Assembly: GCF_051020975.1 (NCBI RefSeq)
Contig: NC_135034.1
Span: 3,348,001 to 3,412,000, forward strand
Length of the DNA stretch: 64,000 nucleotides
Reading direction: 5' to 3'
Source of the DNA: Osmia lignaria lignaria
Lineage: Eukaryota; Arthropoda; Insecta; Hymenoptera; Megachilidae
The notes under the pieces: generated by a model
What the model was told of the DNA's origin: nothing
The model's input: the letters and a program-made list of their open reading frames with translations, nothing else
Databases searched by the model: none
Translations under genes and position numbers: made by a program
Part shown: positions 43,246 through 54,516 of the stretch, piece after piece
How positions within the stretch are numbered: position 1 is the stretch's first letter
How the letters are laid out: each line of letters starts with the position of its first letter

Positions 43246-43629
43246 AGAGGTTCGGCTCTTGCACTCGCGAACTAACCAAGTCACGACCGCGATCCGAACT
43301 GTACGAAGTCTTCAAGCCGACTAAAAAAGGCAAGCAAAAAATACCCGGAAATCGCCTGAAAACTCTAGCATAAGAGGGGTGGCATTTGAAAATGTCCTTT
43401 CTTTCTTTCTTCCTTCTATCGATGACGCACGAGGGACAGAGAAACCGTTAGGTCGTTTATTACTTGCACGTGTTTTCGTGGGACCGAACCGAGCGAAAAC
43501 CGATAGACAAAGGCCCTGCCTTGACTCGTCCTTCGAATCAAAGGGCTATTCCCGGCGACGAACGCGCTGGGCCTCTTGAGATCATAAACCTCCCTCGATC
43601 GACAAAGGTTCTCAACTGCGTCCGAACAA
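43246..43629. other. No gene recognised
   Basis: GC-richer unassigned sequence with no known domain in any frame. Confidence 0.45.
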
Positions 43630-43777
43630 AATGTATATTGATCTGTGGGAATGGATCATTATGTTACATTATATCCAATGTAGATATAGCAATAATGATG
43701 TTGTTATTAAATGCACATTGATCTGTGGGAACGGATCAGTGCATTACATTATATCCAATGTCAATATAGTCATAATG
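43630..43777 (+). repeat. ~80-bp satellite, array 4
   Basis: Almost two clean units; the first is exactly 80 bp (43,630-43,709). Last four bases aatg are the target duplication of the Gypsy solo LTR. Confidence 0.88.
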
Positions 43778-44514
43778 TGTAACGTGGTGTCACGTGTAAC
43801 CCACTCTAATCTTAAAACGCAACGATAACTCTTCCCTCACCTAACCTCTTTTCCCACCCGCCGGTAACGGGCCGGTGGAGGCGACGGCAAAGACCCCAGC
43901 AGGCAGCCAAAGGAGCTTCGAGGCCAGCGACGGCACCATCACCCCTCCTCAGAAAAGGAGCAACCCGGAAAACAGACCGAGGCCCACCAGCACAGAAAAC
44001 AGCCAAAAGTAATGCCTGAAGCCATGTGTCGCCGAGCCCGAAGATCACAGCCCACACCCGTCATCAGCCAGGATCCGTCAGCCCCATCGATCCCGGTTAC
44101 CTGCCAATGGATAAACCGATAATCGATCTATCCTAGGCCCGGAAGAGGCGCCCATTCTACCCCATCTCCTCCCCAAAAAATTCCCGCGACGGGCTCGTCA
44201 TCGCTGCCGCGGCAACAAGCCGTTAATGAACCTTAGGCAACAGATACGACAGCGACTTTTGAGTAGAGTTTTGAGTAGAGTTTTAAGGAGCGTCCGAAGT
44301 AGCGATTTTGTGGAGCGATCGTTGCATAACGCGATTCTGCGAAGTGTGTGGAACGTGTGAGTGGCGAATAGAGCATTGCAGTGTGGTAAGCCCTTTTCGC
44401 AGTAATGCTGTAAAATCTTAAGGCAATAACGGCACCTTTCTCGATCGCGTACCTTCGCGTTCGCATTCGCGTCCGCATCCGCGTATTGCGCCAGTTATTC
44501 GGTATTTCTACGCT

Positions 44515-44526
44515 TTTGCGAAACCC
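44515..44526. repeat. Target-site duplication of R1-3
   Basis: tttgcgaaaccc at 44,515-44,526 recurs exactly at 49,091-49,102. Confidence 0.9.
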
Positions 44527-45089
44527 TTTTTTTTTTTTTTTACGTGGAGGAAATCTTCGAAAGACGCCCCCAGCCCCCCTGGGGAGGTGTCGAGGGTAGT
44601 GCCGGATCCTTACCCGCTAAAACCCCCACGGTGACCTGTACTGGGCGTTAGAGGGGGCTCCGGGATCTCTTGCGAACACACCGGGACCCTCCTACCCATG
44701 GCGCGTTGGCGCCCTTTGCTCGGGGAAGGGTCTAGCTTTGGCCATCAGGGGCCACACCCAATGACGGCACTCCTCGGGCAGCGTGCAATAAGGACCGTGG
44801 CCCCAGCCCCCTGCCGCCCTGCAGCACTGCGGCCCCGCATAAGACTCGCGGGGCCGCGCGATCGGTGTTGGGGGAGGGGCGGGTGCCCCTCCCCGGTTCT
44901 CCTCTTCCGGGGAGATGACGGGTGTCCCCCCTAAAATCATCTTCAGGGGGAGCGCGTGCTCCCCCCATCCTCTTCTCCCCGTTGGGGGCGGTGGGCCTGG
45001 CATGTAATATCTTCACGGCCCACCACTCCACCTCCCTCAGGTGACGCCGTCAGGGGGTCCCCTCCTACTTCTGCGGGCGGGGTCGGCTC

Positions 45090-48065
45090 TCATCCTTCGC
45101 AGTAATCGGTCACCGCCCTCCACTGATTCTCGCCGACTAGCATCTCTTTGACAAGTGCCGCCGGCGAGAGATCACGCCCAACTTCACACCGCAGGGCGTG
45201 ACGGGCCCGCGCAAACGCTGGATAGTGCTCCAGGATATGTTGCGCGGTGTCCCGCCCCGCCCCGCAGTGATGGCACGCTGCCATTTCCTCCTTCTGGATC
45301 CGGTGCAGGAACTCACCGAAACAGCCGTGTCCGGTGAGCACCTGTGTGGTCCTAAATGTGAGCCCCCCGTGGCCGCGGTCCCACCATTTCTTGAGCACTG
45401 GCAGGACCGCCCCGGTTATGCGCTGGGCCTGGCGCCTAATCCTAGCGACAGCTTCGATCATCTCTTCTGGGTACCGTCCAGACGAAGAGCACGCAGACGC
45501 CAGAGGACTTTGCCGTCACCATTCGCCTGTAACTTGAAGGGGACAACTCCCGCCAGGGTCATCGTCGCCTCATAGCGGACCGTGCGGTAACCTCTGATCA
45601 CCCTAATGGCTATCCTCTCAGCCCGGCGCAGCAGTTGTTGGCTGCGCCGGGAATCCATCAGGGCGTTCGCCCATATGGGTGCACCATAAAGAGCGATGCT
45701 CCTCACGATCCCCACGTAGAGACGGCGAACCTTCTCGTTGGGCGCCCCGATATTGGGCAACAGACGGGCAAGAGCGTTGCTTGCCCTGTCTAGTCGGGGG
45801 GGCAGACGACCGAAGTGCTCCTCGAAGCGCCAGTGGCTGTTCAGGTGGAGGCCCAAGTACCAGTGGCCCTTCCCCACCTGGACGTCGACTCCACTCACAC
45901 GGACCACTGACTGGGGCGGTGGCGCAACCCCACGCCGAAGCGAGTAAAACCACGTCGCCTCGGTTTTGTGGGGAGCTAGCTGAAACCCCAGCCGCCGGAT
46001 CCCCGCGGCAACGGCAGCCACTCCAATCTCGGCGAGGCGGCTAGAGTCCTCTTCCACCTCCGACCGACGGCCAACTCGTGCGTGTCGTCTGGGAAGCACG
46101 TGAGGCTCACACCGGTCGGGAGCTCGACCCGCAAGACCGGGTCGTACCCCAGGTCCCAAAGTGTGGGACCTTTCGCAGAACCCTGGGGCACGCCACAGTC
46201 CACGTCCCTCTCGTGCAGCTGGCCGTTCCGGCCCCTGTACACTATCTTCCTGTCCCGGAGGTAGTCGCCGACGATCCTCCTCATGTAGGGGGGTGCCTTG
46301 TGGCGTATCAGCGCCCCCCTTATCGTCCCGTGAGGCAGGGTGTTGAAGGCGTTGACGATATATAAACTAACGCCCAACGCCACCCTGTCCCGGGACGTGG
46401 CCGAGTCGCAGCGGGAGCGCATCGACTGGATTGCGTCGATTGTGCTGCGCCCCCGCCTAAAGCCATATTGCGACTCGGCCAAGTCGGGACCCTCCTGGGA
46501 CAGGTGCTGGACGAGGCGGGATACCAGGATCCGCTCGAACAACTTCCCCACCTCGTCCAACAGCACGATGGGCCGGTAGGCCGAGGGACTGTCGGCGGGT
46601 CGCCCATCCTTCCGGATGAGGACTAGCCGCCCTGTCTTCCACTGTTGTGGAAACACTCCTTCTTTAATGCAGGCGCTGAAGAGGCGTCTCAGTCTCGGAC
46701 CGAGGACGCGAGAGCCTTCACCCAGGCACGGCCAAGGACGCCGTCGGGGCCCGGAGCAGTGTTTCGAGCTCCCATCCGTTTAATCGCCCCGGCCAGCTCC
46801 TCCTCCGTGACCCCCAGTTCGTCGGACCAAACCACCTCCGCGTGGTCCGGGGGGGGGGGGGGGGGGGGTGTGCGTTCCCTCTCTCATGGGAACAAAGTGT
46901 CGACTACCCGCCCCAAAAACTGGGGGTCGAGGCTCTCCGTGATCGGGGGCGCCCAGGGCCTAAGCTTGTCCATCACCATTTTGTATGGGCGACCCCATGG
47001 GTCATTCTGGAGAGAGCCTAGGAGCTGGTGCCATGCCCCGGATTTAGACTTCATGATGGGCATCTGCAGGGCAGTTTCCAAAACTCGGTACTGCCCATAC
47101 AGATCCTCCTCCCTCGCTGGGTCGCGGAACGTCCTTCTTCTGCGGGCCCTTTGCCACTGGCGACGGGCTGCGAGACAATCTCGTCTCAGAACACCAATTT
47201 CGCCCGTCCACCAGTAGGCGGCCCGCCTGGGGAGGTTCTTGGCCCGGGGCATGGCAGCGTCGCACACCGCCTTCATGGCTCCCCGGAACCATTCTACCTC
47301 CTCCCCAATGTCCGCGACCGGCCCGGCAGGTGTTGGCAGCCAGGCCAGAGCGAGCGCTGCAGCCATCAGCACGTCGTCGTCCATCCTCTTCAGCGCCCAC
47401 CGTAGCGGTGGTGGTCCACAGGAGCGGCGGGCGGTGGTGGAGAGGTCGAGGCGGATGTTTAGATGGTCACTAAGTGTGATCGCTTCCTCCACCTCCCTCC
47501 ATCTCTGCACCATACGCGCGGCCAGGGGAGTCGCGAAAGACAGATCGACTACAGACTCCCCCTGGGCACGCACGCAGGTGCTAACGGACCGCACATTGAG
47601 CAGGTGGAGTCCTAGTCCCGCCGCCCAATTTACGACCGCCCTGCCTCTCGCGTCTGTCCTCGGGGAGCCCCAGAGCGACGCATGGGCATTAAAGTCCCCG
47701 AGAACTAGCACTGGCCGGGGAGAACAACGGGAGACAAAGTCCCCCACCCGGTCCAGATACTCTTCATATTGCGCGAGAGGCCATCTGGGCAGGGCATAGA
47801 GCCCCACCACCGCTATCTCACCCCACATTACGCCGACGAACCCACGGCCCCGTTCCAGTGGGGCGGGGTGTGGCGGTACTGCGGTGCCAATAATCGCCAC
47901 GGAGCCGTCCTCGTCCTCGAACGAATCTGGTCTGTCGAGGACTCGGTACGGCTCCGCGGCCACCGCCAACCCAGCCTTCCACTCGGCCAGGGTTTGGAAC
48001 AACATGTCCTGAGCCCTGGCCGAGTGGTTCAAGTTGGCCTGAAGTATTGGGCCCTTGGGCCCTAT
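45090..48065 (-). pseudogene. R1-3 ORF2 (endonuclease, RT, C-terminal zinc region), broken
   Basis: Minus strand. The start codon is ATA where R1-2 has ATG. Endonuclease: AVAAEPYRV, VVGLYALPRW, LVLGDFNAHASLWGSPRTDARG and LSDHLNIRLDL. A run of about 17 G (46,850-46,868) shifts the frame after VVDTLFP. RT: PSAYRPIVLLDEVGKLFER, SQYGFRRGRST, SLYIVNAFNTLPHG, CGVPQGSAKGP. The catalytic box reads CFPDDTH instead of FADD. Another frameshift lies near 46,060 and a stop near 45,458. C-terminal C-x2-C region: CHHCGAGRDTAQHILEHYP. Confidence 0.9.
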
Positions 48066-48067
48066 AC

Positions 48068-49090
48068 CTAGGCCTTACGAGCCGCCGCCGCGGCATTTTC
48101 GCTCTCCGAGTTGGCAGGGGGATTTCTCTTCCCCCCCTTCTTTAACTCCGCAGGCTTGGCCCTTGGTGCCTGGGAGGGGGCTGTCCCTACCCCTTCAACG
48201 GCACCCTTCTTCTTCCTCTGGGAGGAGGAGAGGGCACAACCTTTTGCCCCCAATCGATGCCCTGCGGGCCGCCCCGGGTGCGCACAGAGGGGGCACCGCG
48301 GGGTGGCGCTACACTTGCTGGCCACGTGGCACGCATAGCAGCGGTCGGACCTATCAGCTTCGCAAGTGCATCGCTGCCTAACATGCCCTCTTTCCAGGCA
48401 GCGATAGCACTGTAATGGCCGCGGTGGCAGCGCCTGTATTCTGGCCGAGGACCACCCGACTAGAACCCTCCCGGAGGCAGTTAACTTCGCGAGTGCCGCT
48501 AGAGGGCATCCCGCTCAGACAGTCCCCATCCTTTGGGGGAAGGTGCCAATCTCCACCATTTTGACTTCTTCAGTGGAGCAACCCGCCGCAGCGACCAACG
48601 CGGCCGCCACCTCCGCCTGGATGACCGAGTCGTCGAGATCGGTCACCCTAACCTCGCCCATTTTTATAGGGCGAGCAACTCTCACCTCAGTGCCACTGAA
48701 CATCTGGCGGAGGCAGTCAGCCAACTTTGCCGCTTTCTCCGTCCTGTCCTCCCCAGGTATCTCGAGGACCAAGCCACCGGTCCGAGCTCGTCTGGGCATC
48801 AACGCCGTGATGCCCAGCTCCTCCAACTTCACCCGCTTCCGGGCCATGAGCATGACCTCGGCGTACGAGACCTTAGCCTCAGGAGTTAGGTTAATGGTGA
48901 CCATCGCTGTACGAGGGGGGCGGGGGGCCTTCTGCCTGGTAGGCTGGGCGCCCTGCCCCTTAACAGGCGGTGCCGCTCCTCTCTTCTGCCCCATCTGGGC
49001 AACCCCCTTGGAGCCCTGGGAAGGAGGGGCCTTAGCCGCTACCACCTTCTTCTCTGCAGCTTTAGCGCGGCGGCCAACCACCGTCACCCA
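48068..49090 (-). pseudogene. R1-3 ORF1, C-terminal two thirds
   Basis: Minus strand, truncated at 49,090. Region SYAEVMLMARKRVKLEELGITAL, then GLVLEIPGEDRTEKAAKLAD. A TGA at 48,515 stands where R1-2 has Trp. Zinc knuckles CYRCLERGHVRQRC, and a second one that lost four residues (CYACHVASKC against CYACGESGHVAAKC in R1-2), then CPLCAHPGRPAGHRLGAKGC. Confidence 0.88.
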
Positions 49091-49418
49091 TTTGCGAAAC
49101 CCCTTGTCCGACCCCTATCATTCCCGTCTACAATCATCCTCCTACGCGTAACGTAACGAACTTCCAGAGAACCCTTCCCAACCCTGAGATCTCCCTTCCC
49201 CCGACAATATTCCTCCCGTCCCCCCGCGAAGTATTGTACGGACGTCCAGGAAGTGCCACGAAATCCGCAACTGTATACTCCCAATCGACGTTCTTATTCT
49301 TTAGCTGCCACGAAACGTGGCTGGTGCCCAACGAGCAATCGAAACGACTACTTGCGATTGTAACGATTATAAATTTTGTGCTCAATAAAGTATAGAGTAA
49401 CCCCCCGAAAGGGTCACA

Positions 49419-49905
49419 AATGATATTGTTATTAAATGTTCATTGATCTGTGCTAATGGATCAGTATATTACATTATATCCAAAGTAGATACAGTGATAA
49501 CGATATTGTTATTAAATCTACATCGATGTGTGGGAAGGGATCAGTATATTACATTACATCTAAAGAAGATAGAGTATGAATGATATTGATATTAAATCCA
49601 CATTGATATGTGGGATGGGATGAGTATATTACATTACGTCCAATATTACTATTAAATCTACATCGATCTGTGGGAAGGAATCAGTATATTACAGTATATC
49701 TAATGTAGATATAGTAATAATGATAATGTCATTAAATATACATTGATCTGTGGGAACGGATCAGTATATTACATTACATAAAAGTGTAGATGTAGTAATA
49801 ATGATATTGTTATTAAATGTATACTACATATCTAATCTAGATATAGTAATAATGTGATTGTTATTAAATGTACATTGATCTGTAGGAAGGAATCAGTATT
49901 TTCCA
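49419..49905 (+). repeat. ~80-bp satellite, array 5
   Basis: About six plus-orientation units, some partial. Begins right after the Gypsy-1C LTR. Confidence 0.85.
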
Positions 49906-49998
49906 TAATATCTGGACGCCCACCAATTGGGCGCGCAAACGGCCCGTGTCCAAATGGCACAGCGTCCCAATCGGACGACGTCCAATTGGGGCACCCCC
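49906..49998. repeat. Degenerate ATTGG/GGACG array, short copy
   Basis: ggacgcccaccaattgggcgcgc, then further ccaatcgg and ccaattgg words at ~20-bp spacing. It separates the plus and minus satellite arms, so it sits at the centre of a satellite palindrome. Confidence 0.6.
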
Positions 49999-50394
49999 AT
50001 TATTACTACACCTACATTAAATATGTAATATACATTTGAGAACAATATCATTATTACTATATCGACATTTGATGTAATGTAATATACCGATTCCTTACTA
50101 CAGTCAAATATACACATAATAACAGTATCGTTATTATTATATCTACACTGCATGTAGTGAAATATACTGATCCATTCCCACAGATCAATGTACATTTAAT
50201 ACCAATAGCATTATTACTATATCCACATTTTTATGTAATGTAATATACTGATCCGTTCCCACGGATCAATGTACATTCAATGACAATGTCGTTATCACTA
50301 TATCTACATTAGATATATTGTAATATACTGATTCCTTCCTACAGATAAATGTACATTTCATAACAATATCATTATTACGTGTGCTGTTCACTTG
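49999..50394 (-). repeat. ~80-bp satellite, array 6 (inverted)
   Basis: About five minus-orientation units facing array 5 across the ATTGGACG spacer. Confidence 0.85.
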
Positions 50395-50512
50395 GACGCC
50401 GACCAGTTGGACGCGTCCCGATTGAACGGTCCCGATTGGACGCGTTTCTTTTGGAATGCCGTGCCGATTGGACGCCGTGCCGTTTGGACGTCGGGCCATT
50501 TGGACGCCATAT
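50395..50512 (+). repeat. Degenerate ~20-bp ATTGGACGC array
   Basis: Reads as irregular repeats of (cc)gattggacgc, with variants tttggacgtc, atttggacgcc and acttggacgcc, spaced 18-24 bp. Each holds an ATTGG (CCAAT inverse) core. No coding frame. Confidence 0.65.
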
Positions 50513-50589
50513 ATTTTAAAATCATTACTTTTGGGAGTCGGTAGATGGTGGTATTGTTCATCGATTCAAATTCCTATGCTATTTGAATG

Positions 50590-51088
50590 CGTATGTATGC
50601 TGAAGTATATGATTACATATATGGTCAAAGATAATAAATTTGGAAGTGAATTTAATTTGTATGTGCATTTTATATTGAGGCTTGTGCGAAACATTCTTAT
50701 ATATTTTAACAGAGTGGTGTAAGAAATGAAATGTCCAGTTTTTGACAATCCGACTTAGCACGGTGTGTAGCAATGCTTGTTTCATAAAACAACTAAGGTT
50801 AGTAAATTATGTATATCGTTTGACAGGTATAGGTTAGAGTAGAGGAATATTTACAAGGTCGTTATTAAGATACCAGAGGAACATTCATCCACGTATTGCA
50901 TGAAACAGGGCAAAAGATACAATAATATTGAATAGTTATTCAAATATACTAATTTGGTTTGTTTCATTAATAGTGTATAAGTATTTGACAATGCGGCATG
51001 ACATGGTGCGTAGCATTCTCAGTGCAAAGCAATATGTATCTATTTACAGCAGTAAGAGGAGCATATAAAGAGGCTTATCAGTAAATAA
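50590..51088 (+). repeat. Segment paralogous (inverted) to 2.6-2.9 kb
   Basis: ttgacaatccgacttagcac (50,742) and ttgacaatgcggcatgacatgg (50,987) resemble ttgacaatacggcatggcatgg on the minus strand at 2,790. The second copy encodes VSL...YKYLTMRHDMVRSILS, like the exon-like ORF at 2675-2866. TTAA at 51,089-51,092 is the insertion site of the deleted transposon. Confidence 0.5.
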
Positions 51089-51092
51089 TTAA
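51089..51092. repeat. TTAA target site (left) of TTAA-B
   Basis: ttaa at 51,089-51,092 and again at 53,405-53,408, directly outside GGGCACAGA ends. Confidence 0.85.
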
Positions 51093-52584
51093 GGGCACAG
51101 ATTCTTTGTGCCATGGTCTGTATGCGTGCACTCACACAATCAACGGAAAGCATACACGTATACGCCATGCGTGAGAGAGATACTCGATTTCGTAGATTTC
51201 GTTTTTCGTCCCGATAATTGCAGTAATGAAATTTTCGCGGGTACGGCACCCACGGGTAGACCACCACAGGGTGGTCTGGTCCGTTTGAACACTAATAAAC
51301 ACCATACGTTGAGAAAAATGGTATTTTCGACACTGTAAGATTGAGACAGACCCTGTTGTAAGCAAACAACATGGCTGCCGAATGCTGCGTTCGGCTGCAT
51401 TTTAGCAAATATTGGACGACTTAATGGTTTTTTCACCCATAGCACACCAGACCACCCTTCCTTGAACTAGCACAATATCACTGAAATTCGATTTTTCACA
51501 ATTTATCACTTCTGGAAGACATAAAATGAAATTTACGATTTGCACGCACCAGACGTAAAATAGACTTAAGAATAGTTCACTGATTCTCCGTCGGAGGCAT
51601 TGATGGTATATTTGACCACGTTATCATCGGGGTCGATAAAAACACAAATCAGTCGATAAATGTAAATTCTAATTTGACATCACAAACGGCTACGCGAACA
51701 TAATCACAAGTACGGCATAGTTGCCGCAACGTATTAAGACTTCTGTCACGCTGCTGCCACATCTGTTACAATTGCAACAGGCTCGAACCGATTTTGATTC
51801 CTGCCAGACACAGAAAAGAGTAGGGCGCTCGAGAGAGAAAGAGGTCCGAGAATGAAACAATACATGTACTAATGTGTGCAACCATAAAACTTTTTTATTC
51901 ATATTTATAATCATGTTTTTTTATCAATGAGATTACAGATAGAATACTTGAAATGGTATACCAAAAAAATGAATTATAAAATTTGCATCATATACAGTGA
52001 ACACTCGATAAATGTACATAACTATTGCCGGTCCACTCCGCAACTGTTATGGAATTGGAGAATCATTTTTCGAATTTGATTGCTTAGTCAGTAAACACTG
52101 ATTAGAAAGAGTCAGTAGCTAAATACGAAAGAGGGACTGAAACCGGGATTTATTGCCTTCATTTAAATGTCCCGTGTCAATGTGACCATACTAATGCACA
52201 GAATAAAATTTTTTATTTTGTTCTTATTGTTAATAAAAATTTCACTATCATGTGGAGAAGATTTTTCTGATCAAAATAAAGCTAAACACAATATAAATCA
52301 GTCAACATTTAGTAGCATAATATTGGGTTAAATGTTGTGCTTGCGAGTCTTTCTTTCTTTGTTTATCCTTCTTGCGTTATCCTTTTCTGTGTTCGGAAAC
52401 ATCAAAGAACGACGGATTCGTGGTGCTGGTAGGGCTAGAATGAATGAAATAATACACATAACGTAAGTACGCGACCATAAAACTGATAGGAATGAAAACT
52501 ACATGACATAATAATTTCAAGAAGGGAATAAGAAATAAAGTAATGTAATAATTTATGATGTTTATTTATACATATATATATTTT

Positions 52585-52715
52585 TAGTATATGTTAACAA
52601 TAATAGGCCGCCCACCACCGCCACCTCCTACCGTCTCTCTCTCCTCTTCTACCTTCTCGGCGACCGTCGTATAACATTTTTTTGATTACTTTTTTCATCT
52701 GAAATATAATAATGA
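52585..52715 (-). pseudogene. TTAA-B alpha-gene terminal exon
   Basis: Minus strand after an atttcag acceptor: MKKVIKKMLYDGRREGRR and on, similar to the VKKIVKKIMYGGR exon at 16,451. One frame ends after RRWRWW. Another frame gives GGGGGRPIIVN, like the GGGRPVIFN tail after the stop in TTAA-A, so a one-base shift separates them. Upstream exons are deleted. Confidence 0.55.
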
Positions 52716-52800
52716 ATTTTAATATAATTCTGTTATACTTAGGCTGGAACACCCTGTATATGCAGGTACAATTATATTAAAATTCATTTTTATATTTCAG

Positions 52801-52899
52801 ATGAAAAAAATTTCAATAACACGTGGCTGGAGTGGCTGTCATGGTAACCGACGATGTAGACGTCGCGGAGAAGGAAGAAGCATTGTTTATATTTATTGA
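52801..52899 (+). pseudogene. TTAA-B beta-gene terminal exon
   Basis: After tatatttcag: MKKISITRGWSGCHGNRR then CRRRGEGRSIVYIY-stop. It matches the beta exon of TTAA-A (RRRGEGRGRSGRR) and is open here, where TTAA-A has a stop. Confidence 0.5.
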
Positions 52900-53408
52900 T
52901 TATATTTCAATCAATAAATATTATATATTATAGATCAATTTACATGTCTTTATTTTTCATTCCTCTCCTGAAATTATTAATGCCATATAGTTTTTATTCC
53001 TATAAATTTTATAGTCGCGTACATTATGTGTATTACAGAGTCTCATCGAATCTGTCGTAGCGTGTGACTATATTTCCGCCAATCGGCTCTACGTTGTTTC
53101 ATTCATGATACTCCTTCTCTTTCTCTCGCGCTGTCCTTTTCTATATCCGCCAGGAATCAAAATCTCGCTCGGCTCGAGCAAATTCATTTTGACAACACCG
53201 CAATTCAGACAACACCGCGATAGAACTCTCAAATCATGTGATTTGGCAACTATGCCACCTCACTTTCGTTTCTTATTCTGCATAATGAGGTTAGATGTCC
53301 ACCGTCAAATGTCGAATTTCTCAATTATGTGTTTTCACGGTTGTCCGATTCTTTCCAGTGGCGCTTACATCGATTCGGAGGAGGCCTCGAAGTAGTCTGT
53401 GCCCTTAA

Positions 53409-53824
53409 GTTGCAGCCAAAATCAAATGTTGGATATATTTAACATTATTTGGTGAGTAGTTTTGTGCATTAGAGGTATAGTACTATCGCTGTGAATTCTA
53501 TTCACATCTACCATTTCCACAACCTGTAATTGATTTGAGCGGCTCTCATCACCTTAATTGGATGAAACGGAAGTCCATTACACGTGTTTCCTAAAATAAC
53601 TAAGATCAAATAGTTATGTGTAACGTTTGACAGGTATAGGTTATATTGAAAAATATGTGGAAATTGAATGCAGTTACTTTCTTACAAGATATATCTGGAA
53701 ATATGTTTAAGATAAAAGAAATATTACACCTTATTTTCTTCAATACATTCTTTATTCCAAATTAATGTCGTTGAGTACAATGTATCAATAAATAATAATA
53801 TGATTTCTTTTTCTATATTTTCAG
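53409..53824 (+). other. Flank with repeat blocks, no gene
   Basis: Contains cgtttgacaggtataggtta, also found at 50,817-50,840, and then gatatatctggaaatatg, also found upstream of each exon-like module. Confidence 0.45.
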
Positions 53825-53928
53825 TATCTATTCAGAGACTGATGCGGACATTACAACCAAAATATTGTGGAGTAGAAAAGTTGAATAGACACATTAAAGA
53901 TATTTTCCAGCGTGGAATGAAATACTAG
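53825..53928 (+). pseudogene. Exon-like module R1 (open)
   Basis: Acceptor ctatattttcag, then an open frame (second base phase) to TAG: SIQRLMRTLQPKYCGVEK, LNRHIKDIF, QRGMKY. No indels relative to module R2 across 104 bp despite roughly 25% base differences judged by eye. Function unknown. Confidence 0.45.
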
Positions 53929-54117
53929 GACAAATAACAAAGACATATTCTGGAAATAGATGCAACTACTTTCTTGCAAGATATATCTGGAAATATCGTT
54001 AAGGTAAAAGAAATATTAAACCTTATTTTGTTCAATATGTACATCCTTTATTTCAAATTAATGTTGTTGAGTACAATGTATCAACATATAATATGATTTC
54101 TTTTTCTATATTTTCAG

Positions 54118-54221
54118 TATCTGTTCTGACATTGATGGGGAAATTACAATCAAAAAATGATGGAGTAGAAAAGTTGAATAGTTGCATTAAAGAAATTAAT
54201 CAGCGTGGAATGAAATATTAG
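54118..54221 (+). pseudogene. Exon-like module R2 (open)
   Basis: Same acceptor and phase: SVLTLMGKLQSKNDGVEK, then LNSCIKEINQRGMKY and TAG. The ~290-bp unit upstream repeats that of module R1, including a short frame ending YFLARYIWKY. Confidence 0.45.
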
Positions 54222-54419
54222 GCTAAATAACAAAAACGTACACTAAAAGTAGATGCAATTACTTTCTCGCATGATGTATCTAGAAATATGTTTAAGGTAA
54301 AAGAAATATGAAACTTTATTTTCTTCAATACATCCTTTATTTCAAAGTAATGTTGTTGAGTACAATGTATCAATATATAATAATATGATTTCGTTTCCTT
54401 TATTTTCAGCATTTGATCA

Positions 54420-54516
54420 GACACGGAGGGGAAAATTGCAACAGAGATATTATGGAGTAGAAGTATTAAATAGATATAGTGGAGCAATCATTCAAGCAAG
54501 AGCAATATTAAATTAG
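54420..54516 (+). pseudogene. Exon-like module R3 (open, diverged)
   Basis: Acceptor tttattttcag. Peptide FDQTRRGKLQQRYYGVEV, then LNRYSGAIIQARAILN and TAG. Closer to L2 (2154-2239) than to R1/R2, so the module types were present before the two clusters separated. Confidence 0.45.

Larger units (their letters stand above)
44527..49090 (-). mobile_element. R1-3: R1-clade LINE, 5' truncated
   Basis: Minus strand. T-run at 44,527-44,541 is the poly-A tail, and 12-bp TSDs flank it. ORF1 is cut at its 5' side at 49,090. Same family as R1-2 at 58-64 kb (long identical protein stretches). 3' UTR 44,542-45,089. Damaged by stops, frameshifts and a poly-G run. Confidence 0.92.
43778..49418 (+). mobile_element. 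Gypsy-1C solo LTR, split by R1-3
   Basis: Starts TGTAACGTGGTGTCACG at 43,778. The first ~450 bp align with the Gypsy-1A/B LTRs. It ends cgaaagggtcaca at 49,418 after an AATAAA. TSD aatg at 43,774-43,777 and 49,419-49,422. R1-3 occupies 44,527-49,090. The LTR pieces are 43,778-44,526 and 49,091-49,418. The middle differs from copies A/B, so it is a diverged subfamily. Confidence 0.8.
51093..53404. mobile_element. TTAA-B: internally deleted relative of TTAA-A
   Basis: 2312 bp, ends GGGCACAGATTC / ...GTCTGTGCCC, with TTAA on both sides. Left part (51,093 to about 52,720, minus) corresponds to the alpha arm of TTAA-A. Right part (52,790-53,404, plus) corresponds to the beta arm. Transposase and YqaJ are gone. 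The last exons of both small genes meet head to head across ~90 bp that contain an inverted pair (tgaattttaatataatt / aattatattaaaattca). Orientation is opposite to TTAA-A. Confidence 0.82.

Noticed and set aside
47239..47799. Plus-strand frames across R1-3
   Set aside because: Antisense to the recognised endonuclease sequence of R1-3.
54240..54300. Separate protein ending YFL-RYIWKY in each tandem unit
   Set aside because: Open in modules R1 and R2, but the R3 copy has stops in the matching frame. The evidence is too thin for a gene call.
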